Notes: generated from the letters alone by a model not told the origin. Positions 8,190 to 17,026 are shown, counted from the first letter of the stretch. The stretch: DNA of 64,000 nucleotides from Methanoculleus oceani (GCF_023702065.1 NZ_QFDM01000002.1:1-64000); one strand, 5' to 3'. A program made the numbers and translations.

Positions 8190-8539
8190 GGGACGGGATC
8201 GAGCGGCTCCTCGACATCCTGGAAGCAATCGAGGGGATTGAGCGGTATACGGTCCGGGGCAGGGATGCTTTTTTGCAGGACGAACTGGTGCAGGTCTGGA
8301 TGGTGTATCATCTCCAGATCATTGGGGAAGCAGCCTCACGTCTCCCCTCGAACCTGCGAAACACTTCTCCCGGGGTTCCCTGGAAACAGGTAATCGGTCT
8401 TCGAAATATCCTGGTTCACGCATACTTCCGCGTGGACCCTGAGGAGGTCTGGGCGGTCGTGGACCACGATATCCCCGCACTCAGGGCGGAAGTCGTGGCG
8501 CTCCTCTCTTTGCTCGGCGGCACAGGAGACGCCGGGTAG
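8186..8539 (+). CDS. hepT: HepT-like toxin (second copy)
   Basis: The 117-residue HEPN protein has the R-x4-H-x-Y motif as RNILVHAY. The start at 8186 is fixed by the 4-bp ATGA overlap with mntA and by alignment with the HepT at 2751-3080 (both begin MRDxxER). The overlapping frame that begins at 7886 is the mntA gene read out of frame. The two modules are in opposite orientation 4.5 kb apart. Confidence 0.9.
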   Translation: MRDGIERLLDILEAIEGIERYTVRGRDAFLQDELVQVWMVYHLQIIGEAASRLPSNLRNTSPGVPWKQVIGLRNILVHAYFRVDPEEVWAVVDHDIPALRAEVVALLSLLGGTGDAG

Positions 8540-8601
8540 AACGCCGCCGCTCCTCCGGTATCCGTTGACGACGGAGGGGAACAGCCCCTTCCCGTCCCCC
8601 C

Positions 8602-9852
8602 TCACGGGCTTTCTGGGTTGACGACCCTCCCCATGAAGAGGATCGTGCCGGAGTCCTTCTCGACGATGAGGAAGACGAACGGGTGGTCCGCACGGAAGAT
8701 GGGTGCGGCACCCCGCCCGCCTATGACTCCGGTCGCCGCCGCGGCCTCGGTGCCCTCCTCGTTCACGTCGATGAACGCCTTATGGAAAACGCCGGTGACG
8801 AAGAGGTCTCTCGTGCCGTCCATCCCCGAGAGGTCGGCGGCATCATTGGCAAACGCCGTGGGCATCCCCATCGCCGCAAGCACTCCCGGAAGAGGATACC
8901 CCGTCTCCAGCGTGAACTTCGGGAAAGAGACCCTGACATTCTGCGAGACCAGGGCCTCCCGCAGGCCGGCAAGCCTCTCCGCGTCCAGTGCCTCCTCCGC
9001 GGCCGTCAGGTTGTCTTCTCTGGGAAGAAGGACGAGCATCGCGAGTTCGGTCTCGTTCCCGTGCGCGTACGGCATCTCGAGCACCTGGAGGGCCTCGGTC
9101 TCTGCGTACGGGTAGACGGCATCCCCGTGCATCATCGGGACAGTCACCGTCGCGTTCGGGGCAACCCGGAACTCCTCATCCGTTGTCTCGTTCACGTCGA
9201 ACTGTTCGACCCAGGTGCCTTTGAAGTAGATCGCGTTCGTGATCACGAGCCGGGTCAGCGGGTCGATCGAGCCGGGCGGCAGGAGGTCGCGAATCTTCTC
9301 TTCGGTCTCTCTCTCCACCCACCTGTTGATCGTCTCCCGCGACCCCCCGGGGTCACTGATGAAGTCGAGGTTCGTGACGTTCGCCCCGTACCAGCGGGTG
9401 GCCGTGTCGATGTACGCCGGGAGGAACGGGTAGGTCTCCTCCGCCCAGAGGGCGTTTGCGGTGCGGAGGGTGTAGTTGGCGCTCCCCCGATTGAGGCCGG
9501 CATCCAGCCAGGCAAACCCGGCTCTCCGGAGGGTCTTGTTCTCCGGAAGGTGCAGCACCGATGCGATCTCGTCGGCGGTCGTGCCCCGGGCGCCCTCGCA
9601 GGTGATCGCGAGGGCTGAGGAGATGCTGTATGGCGAGAAGAAGAGGTTGTCTCCCGCATGCGCCGGCTCGGCCGCGAGGCGCCGGTAGAGGTCGAACGCA
9701 AACCGGTTGTTCCCGACCGCCACACTATCGTCGGCTACGGATTCACCGGAGACCGAGGTCGTGTTCAGAGGTGCGGTCCCGCAGACAGCCAGTCCTGCAA
9801 GAATGAGCGCCAGAACCAGGATGCCTATTCCGGAGAATATCAGCCCTTTCAT
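8602..9852 (-). CDS. Secreted serpin (serine/cysteine protease inhibitor)
   Basis: The 416-residue protein has a signal peptide (residues 1-23) ending at Cys24 (L-A-V-C, a weak lipobox), then a complete serpin fold: FFSPYSISSALAITCEGARG near the N-terminus, VITNAIYFKGTWVEQFD (breach/shutter), and the C-terminal FRADHPFVFLIVE. The reactive-centre hinge is EEGTEAAAATGVIG, with Thr at P14 and small residues P12-P9, as in inhibitory serpins. Counting from P15 Gly367 puts Arg380-Gly381 at P2-P1, so Arg is at or next to the scissile bond. Several N-x-T/S sequons lie in the mature part. It probably acts outside the membrane against foreign or own surface proteases. Confidence 0.95.
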   Translation of the reverse strand: MKGLIFSGIGILVLALILAGLAVCGTAPLNTTSVSGESVADDSVAVGNNRFAFDLYRRLAAEPAHAGDNLFFSPYSISSALAITCEGARGTTADEIASVLHLPENKTLRRAGFAWLDAGLNRGSANYTLRTANALWAEETYPFLPAYIDTATRWYGANVTNLDFISDPGGSRETINRWVERETEEKIRDLLPPGSIDPLTRLVITNAIYFKGTWVEQFDVNETTDEEFRVAPNATVTVPMMHGDAVYPYAETEALQVLEMPYAHGNETELAMLVLLPREDNLTAAEEALDAERLAGLREALVSQNVRVSFPKFTLETGYPLPGVLAAMGMPTAFANDAADLSGMDGTRDLFVTGVFHKAFIDVNEEGTEAAAATGVIGGRGAAPIFRADHPFVFLIVEKDSGTILFMGRVVNPESP

Positions 9853-10017
9853 CGTTCTCTCCTATGGGTCGTGTCCGGGGAGGGGAGCCCGGTACCTGCG
9901 GGATTCCCGCCGTCACCGAGCTCCTTCCGGATAGCCACAGGGATTCTCTCTTCGAGAAGACGATAATACCGGCGAAAGCGTTCGATACCGGTCGAACAGG
10001 TTCAAAAACCATAGCGG

Positions 10018-10566
10018 TCACGTAACCTCTTCACCCGCCGGATCGAGGTGCTGCGCCGCCGCACGTCTGTTCCGCCACCGGGCACAGGCATACGTTATGA
10101 GGACGCCCCCGATTACCGCGAGCGCGATCCCGGCAACGAGCAGTTCCACGGGAGCCCCCTCCGGGACCGGGATGCCTCCCCCTCCCGCAAGCGGGGGCAC
10201 CGGCTCCTCCCGGACCGGCGCGGTCAGGAAGGCCGCGAGGGCACAGACCCCTCCGGCGAGGCTTGCCAGTCCCGCAGCCAGGATAATCCGGATCCGGGCA
10301 CCGCCGTGCGGCTGCAGGAGGGCCAGCCCCTCCGGCGTGAGCGCGTAGTACACCCAGGCGTGCCCGTCGTCGCCTGCGGCGACAAAACCGGCGTCGGCCA
10401 GTCTCTGCAGGTGGTGGTGAACCGTGGACTTTGCCAGGCCGAGGTCGGCCGCAAGTTCCGTGATCGTCATCCTGCGTATATGCAGAGCCTTTAAAATATC
10501 AAGCCGGGTCCCTGACGCGAGGACCTCGAACGTATCCTTCGTCAGGACGATATCGGCCGGCTCCAT
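10018..10566 (-). CDS. Winged-helix (ArsR-like) regulator with C-terminal membrane segments
   Basis: The 182-residue protein starts with an ArsR/HTH_20-type winged helix (residues 8-85: LASGTRLDILKALHIRRMTI, LGLAKSTVHHHLQRLADAGF, wing VYYALTPEGLALL), followed by two hydrophobic helices (about 92-115 and 143-163) separated by a Pro/Gly-rich loop and a basic tail. It is a membrane-tethered transcription factor, a layout common in halophiles and methanogens. It lies 165 bp upstream of the serpin gene on the same strand, making the serpin a likely target (inference). Confidence 0.8.
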   Translation of the reverse strand: MEPADIVLTKDTFEVLASGTRLDILKALHIRRMTITELAADLGLAKSTVHHHLQRLADAGFVAAGDDGHAWVYYALTPEGLALLQPHGGARIRIILAAGLASLAGGVCALAAFLTAPVREEPVPPLAGGGGIPVPEGAPVELLVAGIALAVIGGVLITYACARWRNRRAAAQHLDPAGEEVT

Positions 10567-10740
10567 TGGAAAATTGTTCGGGAAAGCGTGATATAACTAT
10601 TCCGTTATCGTCCACACGGCTTTTCCATGTGGCCGGGTCGTTCGCTTTCTCCTCCGAGTGGAACGGGGGGACACCCCTGCTGCGGCAACCGGCCGGCCGG
10701 GCAGTTCGGGGTGCCGGCCTGCCGCAGGGTAGGGCGTAAC

Positions 10741-11457
10741 CTATTCCTCCGGTTTCTTCCCCGCCGCGCAGACGTTATACGCCAGGTACGGCAGTCTCTC
10801 CTCAATGATGGGCTCCACCTTCCTTGCGAGGTTGAAGACCGGGTCGGCGAGATTTAAGTGCGCAAACGAGCACCGGCCGACCGAGACGTCCGTAAACCCG
10901 GCCTCGCGGAAGAGCCCCGCGATCTCGCTGTTGGTGTAGTAGTGCTCGTCGAAGTGCCCGACACCCACTTTCTTCAGGCCCACCTTCTCCCCCACCTGGT
11001 AGGCGATAGGGACGATGCTCGTGAAGACCGTCCGCGAGAGGGTGCAGACGGCGATCCGGCCGCCGGGTTTCAGGACACGGTAGCACTCCCGGAGCATCCC
11101 CTCTGCGTCGGGGACGTAGCTGAAGGCGAGCAGGCTCGCGAGTGCGTCGAAGGTGGCGTCCTTAAAGGGGAGGACGTCGGCCGTCCCGACGCAGAACCCG
11201 CTCTCCGGACAGCGCTGCCGCCCGTGCCTGACCATCCCGGGGCTGATATCGAGGCCCACCGCCAGGCCGCCCTCCTCGACGTAGCGCTGTACGAAGAGCC
11301 CCGTCCCGCACCCGAGGTCGAGGAGGAACCCACCCTTCGGGAGCAGGCTCATCACGTGCTCGGAGATGTGCCCGTGGTAATACTTCCCGCGGCTTCCGTC
11401 GTAGCGGTCGTCGTAGATATCCGCGACCTCGTCATAGTGTTGCTGTACTTTCTTCAC
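10741..11457 (-). CDS. Class I SAM-dependent methyltransferase (UbiE-like)
   Basis: The 238-residue enzyme shows the SAM motif I LLDLGCGTG, an acidic motif II (VGLDISPGMV), motif III (ADVLPFKDATFDALASLLAF) and the post-motif RVLKPGGRIAV. It is of the UbiE/COQ5 or Methyltransf_11 type, and the substrate is unknown. The GTG start at 11457 is preferred because a GGAGGTG site is 4 nt upstream and the protein then begins KKVQQHYDEVADIYD, typical of the family. It overlaps the RFC-like gene by 26 bp and so is the last gene of the long minus-strand run. Confidence 0.85.
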   Translation of the reverse strand: MKKVQQHYDEVADIYDDRYDGSRGKYYHGHISEHVMSLLPKGGFLLDLGCGTGLFVQRYVEEGGLAVGLDISPGMVRHGRQRCPESGFCVGTADVLPFKDATFDALASLLAFSYVPDAEGMLRECYRVLKPGGRIAVCTLSRTVFTSIVPIAYQVGEKVGLKKVGVGHFDEHYYTNSEIAGLFREAGFTDVSVGRCSFAHLNLADPVFNLARKVEPIIEERLPYLAYNVCAAGKKPEE

Positions 11458-12442
11458 TGAACACCTCCCGGGCAATCCGGGCAAGAAGTGCATTGATCTG
11501 CACGAAATCGTTTGCGTTCTGGCAGAGTTTGAGGTCCGCGTCGGCGAGCGCGACGGCAAGGGCCGGGTGGTTGTACTCGCGCCGGACCACCTGCCGGAGT
11601 TCGCCGACGACCTCCCGCGCCGAGAGCCCGTACTCGATCATCAGCGACTCGGCGATCCGGCGTGCGGCGTCGAAGTTGCCGGCCCGAAGGGCGTCGAACG
11701 CGGACGCGGCGACGTTCGCGGTCTCCGAGCGCGATACCTCCGCGAGGTCGAGGTCCTTTCCCGACCCGACGGCGATCTGCAGGTACATGATCGCCCGCCG
11801 CAGGTCGCCCTGCGCGGCGTGGACGATCAGGTCGAGGTCGTCGGCAGGGCATGCGGCCCCCTCCGCGGCGAGGATCTCCTCGAGGCGGGCGCGGACGACC
11901 ACGCTATCGAGCGGGGCGAAGAAGAGCGGGAGGCAGCGCGACGCGATGGCGGGTATGATCGCCGACGGCCGGACCGTGACGAAGATGAACCGGCAGGTGG
12001 CGCTGTAGCGCTCCATCGTCCGGCGCAGGGCCTGCTGCGCCTCGAACGTCAGGCCGTGCGCGTCCTCAAAGACCATCAACTTGAAGTCGGCGTCGAGCGG
12101 GCGCATCGAGGCGTACCACTTCACGATCTGCTTGAAGTTGACGATCAGGCTCCGGTCTTTGCGATAGATCATGCTGAACCGCTCGTCCGTCTCGAGCGCG
12201 CTCCTCCCCCTCCCGAGGAGGTCGGCGGCGCTGAAGACGGTCGTGTTCGCCTCCCAGTTCTCACCGTAGAGCCTTCTGGCCAGGCACTCGACGGCAACGG
12301 TCTTCCCGGTGCCGTGCGGGCCGGAGATGAGCATATGAGGCACGCTGCCGGAGTCCGCAAACGCCGTAAGGTAGCGGACGACCTCATCCTGCCCGATGAT
12401 CTCATCGCACCGCTTCGGGCGGTAGACCTCACTCCAGAGCAT
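11432..12442 (-). CDS. Second RFC small-subunit-like AAA+ ATPase
   Basis: The 336-residue clamp-loader paralogue has Walker A GPHGTGKT, the RFC box near the N-terminus (EVYRPKRCDEIIGQ), QQALRRTMERYSATCRFIF and sensor/arginine-finger SRC (ASRCLPLFF). Walker B reads FEDAH instead of the usual DEAD found in the canonical subunit at 20733-21707, so catalytic Glu is shifted or replaced. Some euryarchaea use two small subunits plus RFC-L, and this is most like the second, partly degenerate subunit. It overlaps genes on both sides. Confidence 0.85.
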   Translation of the reverse strand: MLWSEVYRPKRCDEIIGQDEVVRYLTAFADSGSVPHMLISGPHGTGKTVAVECLARRLYGENWEANTTVFSAADLLGRGRSALETDERFSMIYRKDRSLIVNFKQIVKWYASMRPLDADFKLMVFEDAHGLTFEAQQALRRTMERYSATCRFIFVTVRPSAIIPAIASRCLPLFFAPLDSVVVRARLEEILAAEGAACPADDLDLIVHAAQGDLRRAIMYLQIAVGSGKDLDLAEVSRSETANVAASAFDALRAGNFDAARRIAESLMIEYGLSAREVVGELRQVVRREYNHPALAVALADADLKLCQNANDFVQINALLARIAREVFSEESTATL

Positions 12443-13160
12443 GGGCCAGTCTCTCTCTCATCTCATCTATTGCCGCCCGGAGAAGATAGGTATTGTCAAG
12501 CGAGGCGATCAGATCTTCACCCTCGCCGGGCTCGAGGGACGTGCACGCCGCGGTGATCGCAGGGATGGCACGCGTCACCTCGTCGACGATCGTCAGGGTC
12601 GCCGTGCGGGCGGTCCGGGAGAGCGGGTTTAGATCGATCGTGATGACGGTCTTCCCCATCCCCCGGAGCGCCGCGCAGCGGTCCCCGTCCTCGAGCGGCA
12701 CGAGAACCACGTCGGCGTCCCCGATCCCCTGCGGGAGACAGAGGGCGCGGTCGTGGGAGAGCGGGACGAGCCGTTCCGGCGCACCCGTGAGGACCCGGAC
12801 GCCGTGCTTCGTAAGAAGCCGGGTGATCTGCGCCATCCGATCCTCCGTCCGGTGGAAGAGGTTCACCTCGACGTCGGCGCCGCTCGCCCGCTGGAGCGCC
12901 GCGATCTCCTCCGCCGCAAGCGCAGCCGTATTGCCGTTCACCGATATCACCGCGTGCCGGGCGGACAGAAGCATGGCGGCGGCCGTCCGGGCGGCGAGGG
13001 CGGCGCTTCCGGTCGTCTTCTCGCCGATCAGGTAGTCGAACGCCTCCCCGCGCCCGTGGGCGGCAAGCCCCTCCAGGGCGACGACGCCCTCGCGTGCGCA
13101 CCGGGCCAGCCGCTCGCGGGCGACGAGGGAGTGATAGCGTGGATGGTCTTTTGGAATCAT
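12429..13160 (-). CDS. 4-phosphopantoate--beta-alanine ligase (archaeal phosphopantothenate synthetase)
   Basis: The 243-residue protein matches the archaeal PPS family (DUF137): IPKDHPRYHSLVARERL at the N-terminus, AVISVNGNTAALAAEEI, EVNLFHRTEDR, and KTVITIDLNPLSRTA. It condenses 4-phosphopantoate with beta-alanine using ATP to give 4'-phosphopantothenate, bypassing the bacterial PanC/PanK order. Its ATG overlaps the stop of the pantoate kinase gene by 4 bp, so the two sequential enzymes are translationally coupled. Confidence 0.93.
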   Translation of the reverse strand: MIPKDHPRYHSLVARERLARCAREGVVALEGLAAHGRGEAFDYLIGEKTTGSAALAARTAAAMLLSARHAVISVNGNTAALAAEEIAALQRASGADVEVNLFHRTEDRMAQITRLLTKHGVRVLTGAPERLVPLSHDRALCLPQGIGDADVVLVPLEDGDRCAALRGMGKTVITIDLNPLSRTARTATLTIVDEVTRAIPAITAACTSLEPGEGEDLIASLDNTYLLRAAIDEMRERLAHALE

Positions 13161-13999
13161 GGTTTCGTCTCGATCAGGTATGCCCCCCGGCGTGCGACCC
13201 GGAGGGTGTAGACCTCCCCGAACCGGGAGAGCACCCGCCCGGCATCGTCGCCGCAGGCAAAGACGCCGTTCCCGAGCATCGTCATGCTCGCCGGGACCGT
13301 TGCGGCGTCGCAGGCTTCGAGCACCCGCCGCACCTCCGGCGCGATGAGCCCGCTTCTTTCGGCGAACCCCCGCGAGAGGAGGCAGAAGTCGGCGAGGTCG
13401 CGCGGGCAGCGGTCGGGAAACGCGGCGGCTATTCGCGCCATCGCCTCCTCCGAGGAGAGAACCGAGGCGGTCGGGAGCGGGCCGAGGCTCACGGCATAGA
13501 GGGGCTCTTGTGGGTAGATGCGGGTGATCCCGGCATGGATACCCGGCCCCGTCCGGCAGACCACCCCGCCTGCCCGGCTCGCGGCGACGTCCCCGAGGCC
13601 GGACCGATGGATAACCTCGGCCTCGTGGGCGCGGGCGGCGACCTCGTCTTCAGAGAGGCCGAGGTCGAAGAGGTGGTTTGTCGCCGTGAGCGTCGCGAGA
13701 AGCGCCGCCGCCGAGAGGCCGAACCCGGCGCCGATGGGAAGCCGGCACTCCGTGGTGACGCCGGCCGTGACCCCCAGCCGTTCGAGGGCGTACTCCACCG
13801 GCGGCGACCCGGCGCTCGCGAGATCCTGCCGGACCACCCGGACGTTCGTCTCCGCGGCCCGGACGACCGTCGAGCGCACCCCTTCGTCGATGACCACGCC
13901 GGCCCCGACGCTCCCGGTGGTCGAGGGGTCGTCCCCCTCCACGCGCCTGAAGTAGCCGGATATGTGTCCGGGGGAGAAGGCTACAGCAGTCCGGACCAT
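13157..13999 (-). CDS. Pantoate kinase (archaeal GHMP kinase)
   Basis: The 280-residue GHMP-superfamily kinase begins AVAFSPGHISGYF, has the ATP-binding glycine-rich motif LPIGAGFGLSAAALLA and the C-terminal GHMP motif ASMTMLGNGVFA. It phosphorylates pantoate before condensation with beta-alanine. Identity is strengthened by the directly coupled PPS gene downstream and coaBC upstream (19-bp overlap). The short GTGSVGAGVVI-like region is characteristic of PoK rather than of mevalonate or homoserine kinase. Confidence 0.93.
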   Translation of the reverse strand: MVRTAVAFSPGHISGYFRRVEGDDPSTTGSVGAGVVIDEGVRSTVVRAAETNVRVVRQDLASAGSPPVEYALERLGVTAGVTTECRLPIGAGFGLSAAALLATLTATNHLFDLGLSEDEVAARAHEAEVIHRSGLGDVAASRAGGVVCRTGPGIHAGITRIYPQEPLYAVSLGPLPTASVLSSEEAMARIAAAFPDRCPRDLADFCLLSRGFAERSGLIAPEVRRVLEACDAATVPASMTMLGNGVFACGDDAGRVLSRFGEVYTLRVARRGAYLIETKP

Positions 14000-15108
14000 A
14001 CCGCCGCCGCGACCTCCTCTTTGCTCCCCGCGACGTCGGTGGCCCCGCCGGCGGTTATAATACGGAACGACCCCTCCGCCGCGCCCATCGCCGGGGGGGC
14101 GTTCACGACGACCATCCGCACGCCGGCATCAAGCATCGCTCTCGCCCGCTCCTCCTCGTCCCAGCCCAGTTTGAACGCCACCGTCACGGGACGGCAGGCC
14201 GCCGTCACCTCGTCGATCACCTTCGGGAGGGGGTCGAGCCGGACGGTCAGGGGCGAACCGCTCGGGATCTTGCCCTCCCGCCGTTCGGGGGCATAGTCCG
14301 ATATCGCGGCCGCGCTGACGTAGATATCGACCCCCTCGCGGCAGACCGCGAGGACCGCCTCCCGCATCTCCGCGGCGGTCGTGGCGCGGATGTTTCTTAC
14401 GCAGGGCAACGAGCCGGCGTGCACCACCGTCACCTCGGCGCCGAGCCGGAAGGCCTCGAGCGCGAGCGCCTGCCCCATCCGGCCGGTCGACCGGGTGGTC
14501 AGGACCCGCACGTCGTCGAGGGGTTCCGCGCACGCCCCGCTCGTGATCAGGACCTTCTTTCCCGCGAGCGGCCGGCCGGAGACCGCCCGCTCGGCGTGGA
14601 GGACGATGACGTCGGTATCGGCGACCTTCGCCTTCCCCTCCTCGACCTTCGGGTCGACGACGTCGATGCCCCAGGAGCGGAGCCGCCGGAGATTCTCTGC
14701 GACCCCCGGGTGGCGGTACATGCTCTCGTGCATCGCCGGGGCCGCCACCACCGGCATCCCCCGCCCGAGCGCCGTCGTGGCGAAGGTCGTGACCGTTGTA
14801 TCGTCGATCCCGCAGGCGATCTTGCCGATGGTGTTCGCCGTGCAGGGAGCGACGAGAAGAAGATCCGCCGCCCCGCCCTCGCCGCAGTAGAGGACGTGCT
14901 CCACGAGGCCGGTGATCCGGGTGATCGCCGGCCTTCCTGTCGCGTAGGTCAGGGCGTCGGGGTGGACGATCCCGGCTGCTGCCTCCGTCATCACCGCCTG
15001 CACCGTCGCGCCCCGGCGGCGCAGGGCGTGGGCGAGTTTCACCGTCTCCACGGCCGCGATGCTCCCCGTCACGGCAAGCACCACCGTCTTTCCCGAAAGT
15101 GTCGTCAC
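13981..15108 (-). CDS. coaBC: Bifunctional phosphopantothenoylcysteine decarboxylase / phosphopantothenate--cysteine ligase
   Basis: The N-terminal CoaC half is a flavin decarboxylase: LAVTGSIAAVETVKL, APCTANTIGKIA, and the substrate motif PAMHESMYRHP. The C-terminal CoaB half ligates cysteine: KKVLITSGACAEPLDDVRVL, VSAAAISDYAP, KIPSG and FKLGWDEEE. It turns 4'-phosphopantothenate into 4'-phosphopantetheine. The GTG start at 15108 is chosen because it overlaps the upstream stop as GTGA, and the resulting 375 residues begin right at the Rossmann strand. It completes three consecutive CoA-pathway steps in one operon. Confidence 0.95.
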   Translation of the reverse strand: MTTLSGKTVVLAVTGSIAAVETVKLAHALRRRGATVQAVMTEAAAGIVHPDALTYATGRPAITRITGLVEHVLYCGEGGAADLLLVAPCTANTIGKIACGIDDTTVTTFATTALGRGMPVVAAPAMHESMYRHPGVAENLRRLRSWGIDVVDPKVEEGKAKVADTDVIVLHAERAVSGRPLAGKKVLITSGACAEPLDDVRVLTTRSTGRMGQALALEAFRLGAEVTVVHAGSLPCVRNIRATTAAEMREAVLAVCREGVDIYVSAAAISDYAPERREGKIPSGSPLTVRLDPLPKVIDEVTAACRPVTVAFKLGWDEEERARAMLDAGVRMVVVNAPPAMGAAEGSFRIITAGGATDVAGSKEEVAAAVWSGLL

Positions 15109-15974
15109 GATACCGTCACATCCTGCACCATATGCCACGCGTGCGGGCCGTACTTCTTCACCCGGCGGGAGGTTATCGCCGCCGCAAAGCCTGCTTCCGC
15201 CACCCGCTCCCGGATTGCGTCCTCCGCGTCCCCGATGCTGTGGACGTGGAGCACGCTCCCGCTCCGGACGTGGGCGAGGGCGTCGGCGAGCGTCGATTGG
15301 GCGTCGAAATGCCCCATCAGGACCCGGTCGTAGACCCCGGAGAGGAGCCCCCGACAGTCCCCGACCTCTGCCGTGACCCGGCCTCGAACGTGGTTTGCCG
15401 TAATGTTTCGTTTCAGGTATTCAAAGGCTATTGGATTGATCTCCATCGCGTGGACCCGTGCGCCGCTCCGCGCCGCCGGGATGGAGAAGTAGCCGATCCC
15501 GGCGAACATATCGGCAACCTGCTCGCCGGGCCGGACGAGAGCGGCAATCCTTGCCTTCTCCGTACGGTTCCCCTGCGCAAACATCACCCGTGTCGGGTCG
15601 AGGACGAAGGTGTAGCCCTGCTCGCGGTGCCGCACCTCGCCGGCGGTGCCGTAGAGGATCTCAACGTCCGGGATGCGCATCGCGCCCCCGAAGTCTCTCA
15701 CCCTGATGACCCCCCGGGGACGGCACTGCCCCACGATCGCGGCGAGTTCCTCATCCGTCGGCGCGTCGCCGTGGAGCACCGCGATATCCCCGACGAGGTG
15801 GTAGCCGCGTCCCCGGTAGGTCTCCCGTTCGGGCAGGTCCGTGTCGGCAAAATACCCCTCCCGGACCGGGACCCAGGCGGTGCCGTCGCGGACGTACGGC
15901 CGGCGGGTGCGGTCCACCCACTCCGCGTCCATACAACCGGCGAGGGCGTCCGCCGGCACCTTCCGCGCACGCAT
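15105..15974 (-). CDS. Trm5/Taw2-family tRNA modification enzyme
   Basis: The 289-residue protein has the Trm5/TYW2 fold: an N-terminal domain (RGYHLVGDIAVLHGDAPTDE) and a class I Rossmann domain with VADMFAGIGYFSIPAA, AMEINPIAFEYLKRNI and VRGRVTAEVGD. Where Trm5 m1G37 methyltransferases carry an N-L-P-K type motif, this protein reads LMGHFDAQ, which favours a Taw2-type enzyme transferring the acp group during wyosine synthesis at tRNA position 37. The ATG at 15974 has GGTGA 5 nt upstream; a GTG at 15983 is the alternative. Confidence 0.82.
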   Translation of the reverse strand: MRARKVPADALAGCMDAEWVDRTRRPYVRDGTAWVPVREGYFADTDLPERETYRGRGYHLVGDIAVLHGDAPTDEELAAIVGQCRPRGVIRVRDFGGAMRIPDVEILYGTAGEVRHREQGYTFVLDPTRVMFAQGNRTEKARIAALVRPGEQVADMFAGIGYFSIPAARSGARVHAMEINPIAFEYLKRNITANHVRGRVTAEVGDCRGLLSGVYDRVLMGHFDAQSTLADALAHVRSGSVLHVHSIGDAEDAIRERVAEAGFAAAITSRRVKKYGPHAWHMVQDVTVS

Positions 15975-15979
15975 GGCAG

Positions 15980-17023
15980 TCACCCGACGATGACCAGGCG
16001 GTCCTGCTCCTCGTCGCGGAGCACCCGGATCGGCTGCCCTTCCACCGGGAACGTCCAGGGCACCGCATTGACCTCCCGCGTCTGGTAGGTCTTCGGGTCC
16101 ATCAGCCCCACCAGGTTCGGCTGCGTGAAGACGACGAGCGCCGACTCGGCCTCGCGGACGTTCCCGATGAGGCGCTCGACCTCGCCCTCGACGAGGGTCC
16201 GCATCGTGCCGTTCTGGAGGTCGAAGACCCGGAGGCGCTGCCCGTCGATATCGCGCACCTCGAAGTAGTTGCCCCGGGATACCGCCACGTCGCCCTTCTG
16301 GTAGAACGGCAGCCGAATAGAGTAGGTGATGCGGTAGAGCGCCTTCCCCTCCTTCTCGCCGACCAGCTTCGGGTGGGTCGTAAACCGCCCCCCGAGCGCC
16401 CCCGTTATCAACCGGGCGATCGTCTGGCCGAGGTGCTGGGTTCCGACGGTGATATCGACGCCGTCCTTTGAGTCCTCGAGTTCCGATATGAAGGAGAAAC
16501 GGTCGCCCGACTCCTGGAGAGACTCTTCGGCCTGCTGTGCGATCGTCGTGGCGACCTCGCGCTCGTAGGCGTTTATCTTCCTGCCGGTCGCCCGCACCTG
16601 GACGATCCCTTCGTAATAGCCCCCCGAGATGCGGCTGCACCGGTCGCAGGACTCTCTCTGCCAGCGGATCTCGGTCCCGCAGGTCTCCCTGACCGGGACC
16701 CCATAAAGGGTCCCTTCCACCTCGACGGTGCAGGCCGTCCTGTTCGACGCGATCTCTTCGGACCGGACGGAGACCTTGAGGTCTTTCGCGTCCTCGTGGA
16801 TACTGACCGCCGACACCGCCATCTCGGCGATGAAGTCCTCGCGCGGCATCCTGAGGTCCGACCAGGTCCTGCCGCGCTTCTGCGACTCACAGACCGGACA
16901 GCAGATGGCGGTCACGTAGGGCACGCAGGAAAGCAGCCGGGTATCCGCGACCCGGCACTGCGGGCAGAGTCCTTCCTCGGCCGGCTGCCCGCAACGGGGG
17001 CAGATGCTCGTCTGTATGGTCAT
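15980..17023 (-). CDS. NMD3-family large-subunit ribosome maturation protein
   Basis: The 347-residue protein has the NMD3 N-terminal zinc region with paired C-x2-C motifs (CPRCG, CPQC, CPVC, then CDRC near residue 125), followed by the RNA-binding central domains (YYEGIVQVRA, KDGVDITVGTQHLGQ). In eukaryotes NMD3 is the 60S export adaptor; the archaeal form lacks the export-signal tail, as here, and is presumed to act in 50S assembly or quality control. It starts 3 bp after the DUF424 gene. Confidence 0.92.
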   Translation of the reverse strand: MTIQTSICPRCGQPAEEGLCPQCRVADTRLLSCVPYVTAICCPVCESQKRGRTWSDLRMPREDFIAEMAVSAVSIHEDAKDLKVSVRSEEIASNRTACTVEVEGTLYGVPVRETCGTEIRWQRESCDRCSRISGGYYEGIVQVRATGRKINAYEREVATTIAQQAEESLQESGDRFSFISELEDSKDGVDITVGTQHLGQTIARLITGALGGRFTTHPKLVGEKEGKALYRITYSIRLPFYQKGDVAVSRGNYFEVRDIDGQRLRVFDLQNGTMRTLVEGEVERLIGNVREAESALVVFTQPNLVGLMDPKTYQTREVNAVPWTFPVEGQPIRVLRDEEQDRLVIVG

Positions 17024-17026
17024 GGG

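Noticed and set aside
15981-16640. Extended 511-residue reading of the Trm5/Taw2 gene
   Set aside because: The extra N-terminal part is the NMD3 gene read out of frame; an ATG with a GGTGA site at 15974 marks the real start.
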